Positions 5,467-8,559 of a DNA stretch of 8,559 bases are shown in pieces (position 1 is the first letter of the stretch; each line of letters opens with the position of its first letter). Made by a program: the position numbers and the translations under genes. This DNA comes from Roseobacter sp. (GTDB lineage Bacteria; Pseudomonadota; Alphaproteobacteria; Rhodobacterales; Rhodobacteraceae), in NCBI GenBank assembly GCA_024636425.1, contig JAGXHB010000130.1, positions 1 through 8,559 of the forward strand, written 5' to 3'. The notes beneath the pieces are model-generated. The model made no database searches, had not been told where the DNA came from, and saw only the letters and a list, made by a program, of their open reading frames with translations.

Positions 5467-7263
5467 TTATTCGGCCGCGATCCCGTCGGTGAATTGCAAG
5501 CGGGCCAGCCGCGCATAAAGTCCATTCCTGGCAACCAGTTCGTCATGGGTGCCGGTGTCGATGATCTGCCCTGCCTCAAGCACGACGATGCGGTCGGCTT
5601 TCTTCACCGTTGCCAGACGGTGCGCAACGATCAGCGTCGTGCGGTTCTGGCTCAGTGTGTCGACGGCGGCCTGCACCGCCCTTTCGCTTTCAGCATCAAG
5701 CGCGCTGGTCGCCTCGTCCAGCAGCAGCACAGGCGCGTCACGCAAAATGGCGCGGGCGATGGCGATACGCTGCTTCTGGCCGCCTGACAGCATCACACCG
5801 CGTTCGCCCAGATAGCTGTCATACCCCTCGGGCAGACCGCTGATGAAATCATGCGCTGCGGCGGCTTTTGCTGCTGTTTCGATTTCGGCATCAGTGGCAT
5901 CGGGGCGACCAAACCGGATATTCTCGCGGGCAGAAGCGGCGAAGATCACCGGATCCTGCGGCACAAGCGCAATGGTCCGCCGGAACGCATCGCGCGCCAT
6001 GTCACGCAGATCGACGCCGTCCAGCGTGATACGGCCCGATGCGGGATCGTAAAAGCGCAGGATCAGCTGGATGATCGTGGTCTTGCCCGCCCCCGAAGGC
6101 CCGACGAAAGCGACCGTTTCGCCGGGATTTATCCTCAGCGAAACCCCGTCGAGGGCCTGTATGGAAGGCCGCGCGGGATAGGCAAACTGGACATTCTCGA
6201 AGGCGATCGCGCCGGCGATACGGTCGGGCACGGCAGCGGCACCGGCGGGATCCTGCACCGTGTCTTCGGTCTGAAGCAGCTCGACCAGCCGTTCAGTCGC
6301 GCCTGCGGCACGCTGCAACTCTCCCCAGATTTCAGACAACGCCGCCACGCCGCCCGCGACCATGACAGCGTAGATCACGAACTGCACCAGTGCACCCGGT
6401 GTCATGTCGCCCGCCCGCACATCGCGCGCGCCCATCCACAGCACGCCGACAACGCCGGCAAAGACCAGAAAGATCACGATCACGGTCATCACGGCGCGCG
6501 TGGTGATCCGCCGCCGCGCCGCATCAAAGGATGCTTCGGTCATCTGCGCGAACTGGCCGCGACTGGCCGCTTCGTTGGTGAACGCCTGCACGGTTTGCAC
6601 CGCGCTCAGACTTTCCGATGCATTGCCCGAACTGGCCGCGATCCAGTCCTGGTTCTCGCGGCTGATGACCCGCAGCTTGCGCCCCAGCACAAGGATCGGC
6701 ACGATCACGGCAGGCACGATGAGCAGCACCATCCCCGTCAGCTTGGCCGACGTGAAAAGCATCAGGATCAACCCGCCCGAAAAGATCAGGATATTGCGCA
6801 GTGCAATGGACACCGACGACCCGATGACCGACAGGATCAGCGTCGTGTCCGTCGTGATCCGGCTAAGCACCTCGCCGGTCATGATGCGTTCGTAAAACGC
6901 CGGGCTCATCCCGATGACGCGGTCGAAAACGGCCTTGCGGATGTCAGCCACGACCCGTTCACCAAACCGGGTGACCAGCGCATAGCGCAGCCCGGTGCCC
7001 ACTGCCAGAAGGGCCGCAATGGCCAAGGCTGCGACGAAGTACTGGTCCAGCAGTTCTTCACCGCTGTTGAAGTTGTCGATCACGCGCCGTACCGCCAGCG
7101 GCAGCATGAGCGAGATAAACGCCGTGACGACCAGCGCCAGAATCGCCGCGATCATCAAGGGGCGATAGGGATGGACAAAGGGGATCAGCGCACGCAGTGC
7201 CCCCAGTTCGCGGGATTTTTCGCGCTCTTCCTGAGCAGGAGCAGGGGTGGGCGTGCGGGCCAT
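5467..7263 (-). CDS. ABCB/MsbA-type ABC half-transporter (fused membrane and ATPase domains)
   Basis: A 598-residue half-transporter expected to work as a homodimer in the inner membrane, exporting a lipid or other hydrophobic compound. After a charged cytoplasmic N-terminus (1-30) come about six membrane segments: the first near 36-57, the second near 75-97, a close pair around the SGGLILMLF and VLLIVPAVIVPILVLG stretches, then VIVIFLVFAGVVGVLW and FVIYAVMVAGGVAAL. The ATPase domain has Walker A GPSGAGKTT (K394), signature LSGGQKQR (from 492), Walker B LLLDE (D516, E517) and switch histidine H548 in VAHRLAT; all key residues are present. ATG 7263 was chosen because GGAAG lies just upstream. 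An earlier in-frame ATG at 7308 has no ribosome site, lies inside an inverted repeat and would add 15 unlikely residues. It sits downstream of tRNA-Gly and 66 bases before the LysM gene. It resembles the ABC exporters often annotated as MsbA-like in Rhodobacteraceae; whether it flips lipid A is unproven. Confidence 0.92.
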   Translation of the reverse strand: MARTPTPAPAQEEREKSRELGALRALIPFVHPYRPLMIAAILALVVTAFISLMLPLAVRRVIDNFNSGEELLDQYFVAALAIAALLAVGTGLRYALVTRFGERVVADIRKAVFDRVIGMSPAFYERIMTGEVLSRITTDTTLILSVIGSSVSIALRNILIFSGGLILMLFTSAKLTGMVLLIVPAVIVPILVLGRKLRVISRENQDWIAASSGNASESLSAVQTVQAFTNEAASRGQFAQMTEASFDAARRRITTRAVMTVIVIFLVFAGVVGVLWMGARDVRAGDMTPGALVQFVIYAVMVAGGVAALSEIWGELQRAAGATERLVELLQTEDTVQDPAGAAAVPDRIAGAIAFENVQFAYPARPSIQALDGVSLRINPGETVAFVGPSGAGKTTIIQLILRFYDPASGRITLDGVDLRDMARDAFRRTIALVPQDPVIFAASARENIRFGRPDATDAEIETAAKAAAAHDFISGLPEGYDSYLGERGVMLSGGQKQRIAIARAILRDAPVLLLDEATSALDAESERAVQAAVDTLSQNRTTLIVAHRLATVKKADRIVVLEAGQIIDTGTHDELVARNGLYARLARLQFTDGIAAE

Positions 7264-7287
7264 GTGACTTCCTTTGAAAACGGGGAT

Positions 7288-7316
7288 GTCATGGACCCCC
7301 CATCGCATGGGGTCAA
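7288..7316 (-). promoter_or_regulatory. Candidate promoter of the ABC exporter, with an inverted repeat in its spacer
   Basis: On the minus strand TTGACC (7316-7311) and CATGAC (7293-7288) are exactly 17 bases apart. A start near 7281 would leave a leader of about 18 bases before ATG 7263. The -35 is good (five of six), the -10 weak (three of six). CCCCAT (7298-7303) and ATGGGG (7307-7312) form a perfect inverted repeat around CGC that fills the spacer and reaches into the -35. It could be an operator; alternatively it is an RNA hairpin at the end of the tRNA transcript. Confidence 0.4.
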
Positions 7317-7326
7317 GTCCCGGGAC
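7317..7326. repeat. Ten-base perfect palindrome GTCCCGGGAC
   Basis: A perfect palindrome between the tRNA and the exporter gene, adjoining the candidate -35 element of the exporter promoter. It may be a dimeric regulator site or chance in GC-rich DNA. Confidence 0.3.
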
Positions 7327-7369
7327 GCAGTGGATGATGCGGCAAACTGATACAGATAACGGATTGGTC

Positions 7370-7443
7370 TGGAGCGGGCGGCGGGAATCGAACCCGCGTC
7401 ATCAGCTTGGAAGGCTGAGGTCTTACCATTACACAACGCCCGC
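7370..7443 (-). tRNA. tRNA-Gly, anticodon TCC
   Basis: A 74-base cloverleaf on the minus strand. The acceptor stem is GCGGGCG (7443-7437) with CGCCCGC (7380-7374), discriminator U, and CCA encoded in the DNA (7372-7370). The anticodon stem TCAGC/GCTGA encloses CTTCCAA, giving anticodon UCC (7411-7409), which reads GGA and GGG glycine codons. The T-arm GCGGG-TTCGATT-CCCGC is perfect. The D-stem GTGT/AGAC has a G-G opposition at its third pair; everything else pairs normally. The sequence is close to other bacterial tRNA-Gly(UCC) genes as I remember them. It is transcribed toward the ABC exporter gene and away from matB. Confidence 0.97.
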
Positions 7444-7455
7444 TCAACTCACTTT

Positions 7456-7484
7456 GAGGTATGCCAATCCACCCAAGTCGTCAA
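7456..7484 (-). promoter_or_regulatory. Candidate promoter of tRNA-Gly
   Basis: On the minus strand TTGACG (7484-7479) matches the -35 consensus at five of six positions. The -10 is loose: CATACC (7463-7458, spacer 15) or TACCTC (7461-7456, spacer 17). The initiation point would fall around 7450, about seven bases before the mature tRNA 5' end. A strong TTGAC with a degenerate -10 is common for alphaproteobacterial stable-RNA genes. Confidence 0.5.
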
Positions 7485-7603
7485 GTGGGGGGCTGCGTGG
7501 AAAAGGCCGCAAATGTCACAAGATGGTCCGCCAAGCCTTTACCTGCCAACCGCTATGACGTTAGTTTCGCCTCGATAAACTCTGGCCCAGAAGGACGTGG
7601 CGG

Positions 7604-8559
7604 ATGGCGAACCCCCTTTATGATGCTCTTTTCGGTCGTCACCGCGGACAGACCACACCCTTCCTGCAGCTTCCTGACGGGCGCACGATCACACATGACA
7701 CATTTCTGCGGACAGCGTCGCGCTATGCCAACGTTTTTGCCGCCACGGGGCTTGTGGCCGGCGACCGTGTTGCTGTGCAGATCGGCAAATCCCCGGATTC
7801 CCTCGCCTTGTATGCTGCCTGCGTGCAGGCCGGACTGGCTTTTCTGCCCCTCAACCCCGCCTATACTCCTGCCGAGGTTGAATATTTCGTCTCGAACTCG
7901 GGTGCGCGTCTGTTGGTTTGTGATCCCGCACAAGCGGACGCGCTGGCGACAGTTGCCAGCAACGCCGGAGCCAAGCTCGAAACGATGGACACCACCGGGC
8001 GCGGCACGTTGCGCGATCTGGCCAAGGATCAGCCGGATGAATTTGCCACCGTGGACCGCAGCGCCGACGATCTGGCAGCGTTCCTTTACACCTCGGGAAC
8101 CACGGGACGGTCCAAAGGCGCGATGCTGAGCCAGCAAAACCTGCTGAGCAATGCGCAGACGCTCACCGATACCTGGCAGTTCACCAAGGCGGATGTGCTG
8201 CTCCATGCCTTGCCGATCTTTCACACGCATGGCCTGTTCGTCGCGACCAACATCATGTTGCTGGCAGGTGGCGCGATGATTTTCCTGCCCAAGCTTGATG
8301 TGGACCAGCTGATCCGCTTCATGCCGCAGGCGACGGCGCTGATGGGCGTGCCGACCTTTTACACACGCTTGCTGGGGTCTGATGATTTCACAGCCGGACT
8401 GACCGCGCATATGCGGCTTTTTGTGTCTGGTTCGGCCCCCCTGCTGGCCGAGACCCACCGCCAGTTCGAGGAACGCACAGGCCACCGCATCCTTGAACGC
8501 TACGGGATGACCGAAACCAACATGAACACCTCCAATCCCTATGACGGGCCGCGCCGTGC
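7604..8559 (+). CDS. matB: Malonyl-CoA synthetase, 3' end beyond the window
   Basis: The first 318 codons of an adenylate-forming ligase: malonate + ATP + CoA gives malonyl-CoA + AMP + PPi, in the cytoplasm. The protein starts MANPLYDALFGRHRGQTTPF. It has the phosphate loop YTSGTTGRSKGAML (from Y162), the LPIFHTHGLFVA segment typical of MatB, and YGMTE (300-304) leading into TNMNTSNPYDGPRR, also typical of MatB. MatB proteins are about 500 residues, so some 180 residues, including the hinge and catalytic lysine, lie outside. ATG 7604 has AGAAGGA eight bases upstream. In many bacteria matB is next to matA (malonyl-CoA decarboxylase), giving acetyl-CoA from malonate; no matA lies to the left, where the neighbour is the divergent tRNA. 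The frame has no stop before the window edge. It is only distantly similar to the acyl-CoA synthetase at 2882-4759. Another small-dicarboxylate ligase is the main alternative. Confidence 0.85.
   Translation, partial: MANPLYDALFGRHRGQTTPFLQLPDGRTITHDTFLRTASRYANVFAATGLVAGDRVAVQIGKSPDSLALYAACVQAGLAFLPLNPAYTPAEVEYFVSNSGARLLVCDPAQADALATVASNAGAKLETMDTTGRGTLRDLAKDQPDEFATVDRSADDLAAFLYTSGTTGRSKGAMLSQQNLLSNAQTLTDTWQFTKADVLLHALPIFHTHGLFVATNIMLLAGGAMIFLPKLDVDQLIRFMPQATALMGVPTFYTRLLGSDDFTAGLTAHMRLFVSGSAPLLAETHRQFEERTGHRILERYGMTETNMNTSNPYDGPRR

Noticed and set aside
5851..7350. A plus-strand open frame of about 500 codons opposite the ABC exporter
   Set aside because: Its translation is dominated by His/Arg/Asp/Gly runs with no domain, and it runs across the exporter's start and upstream region. 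The opposite strand carries a complete ABC transporter.
7554..7581. A promoter for matB built on TAAACT (7576-7581)
   Set aside because: No recognisable -35 at proper distance; the match is no better than chance. I see no other clear regulatory element in the 160 bases between the tRNA and matB beyond the tRNA promoter and the matB ribosome site.
7553..8485. A minus-strand open frame opposite the start of matB
   Set aside because: The plus strand encodes an unmistakable MatB N-terminal region with a ribosome site; the minus frame has low-complexity, His/Arg/Gln-rich sequence and no motif.

Overview
The window looks like chromosomal DNA of an alphaproteobacterium, most likely the Roseobacter group (Rhodobacteraceae). 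This rests on the GC-rich codon use, the mix of genes, the form of the tRNA-Gly, and proteins of the type common in that family. This is recognition from memory; no database search was possible. I see no insertion sequence, phage gene, CRISPR array or obvious horizontally acquired block.

Layout. Plus strand, left: the 3' part of a fused two-domain ATPase of a peptide/opine-type ABC importer (1-1032), then a compact cytoplasmic alkaline-phosphatase-superfamily phosphodiesterase/pyrophosphatase (1111-1947). A small perfect hairpin lies in the 78-base gap between them. This transcription unit meets a minus-strand unit head-on, and the two stop codons share one CTAG.

Minus strand, read from right to left: tRNA-Gly(TCC) (7443-7370); an ABCB/MsbA-type half-transporter (7263-5467); a BON-LysM protein of the YgaU/Kbp family (5400-4969) closed by a clear intrinsic terminator; an acyl-CoA synthetase (4759-2882); and an HSL-type alpha/beta hydrolase (2885-1944). 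The last two overlap by GTGA, so they are probably translationally coupled.

Plus strand, right: divergent from the tRNA, the first 318 codons of a malonyl-CoA synthetase (matB, 7604 to the window end).

How the genes fit together. Three separate themes can be read. The first is import of a small organic substrate coupled to intracellular phosphoester cleavage. The second is ester hydrolysis paired with CoA activation of the released acid. The third is a housekeeping stretch (tRNA, exporter, K+-binding/stress protein). The window holds two different adenylate-forming CoA ligases, one for an unidentified acyl substrate and one for malonate. I found no convincing new system. The points most worth checking are the transporter-phosphatase pairing, the shared-stop convergence, the ligase-hydrolase overlap, and two small repeat structures sitting on candidate promoters.
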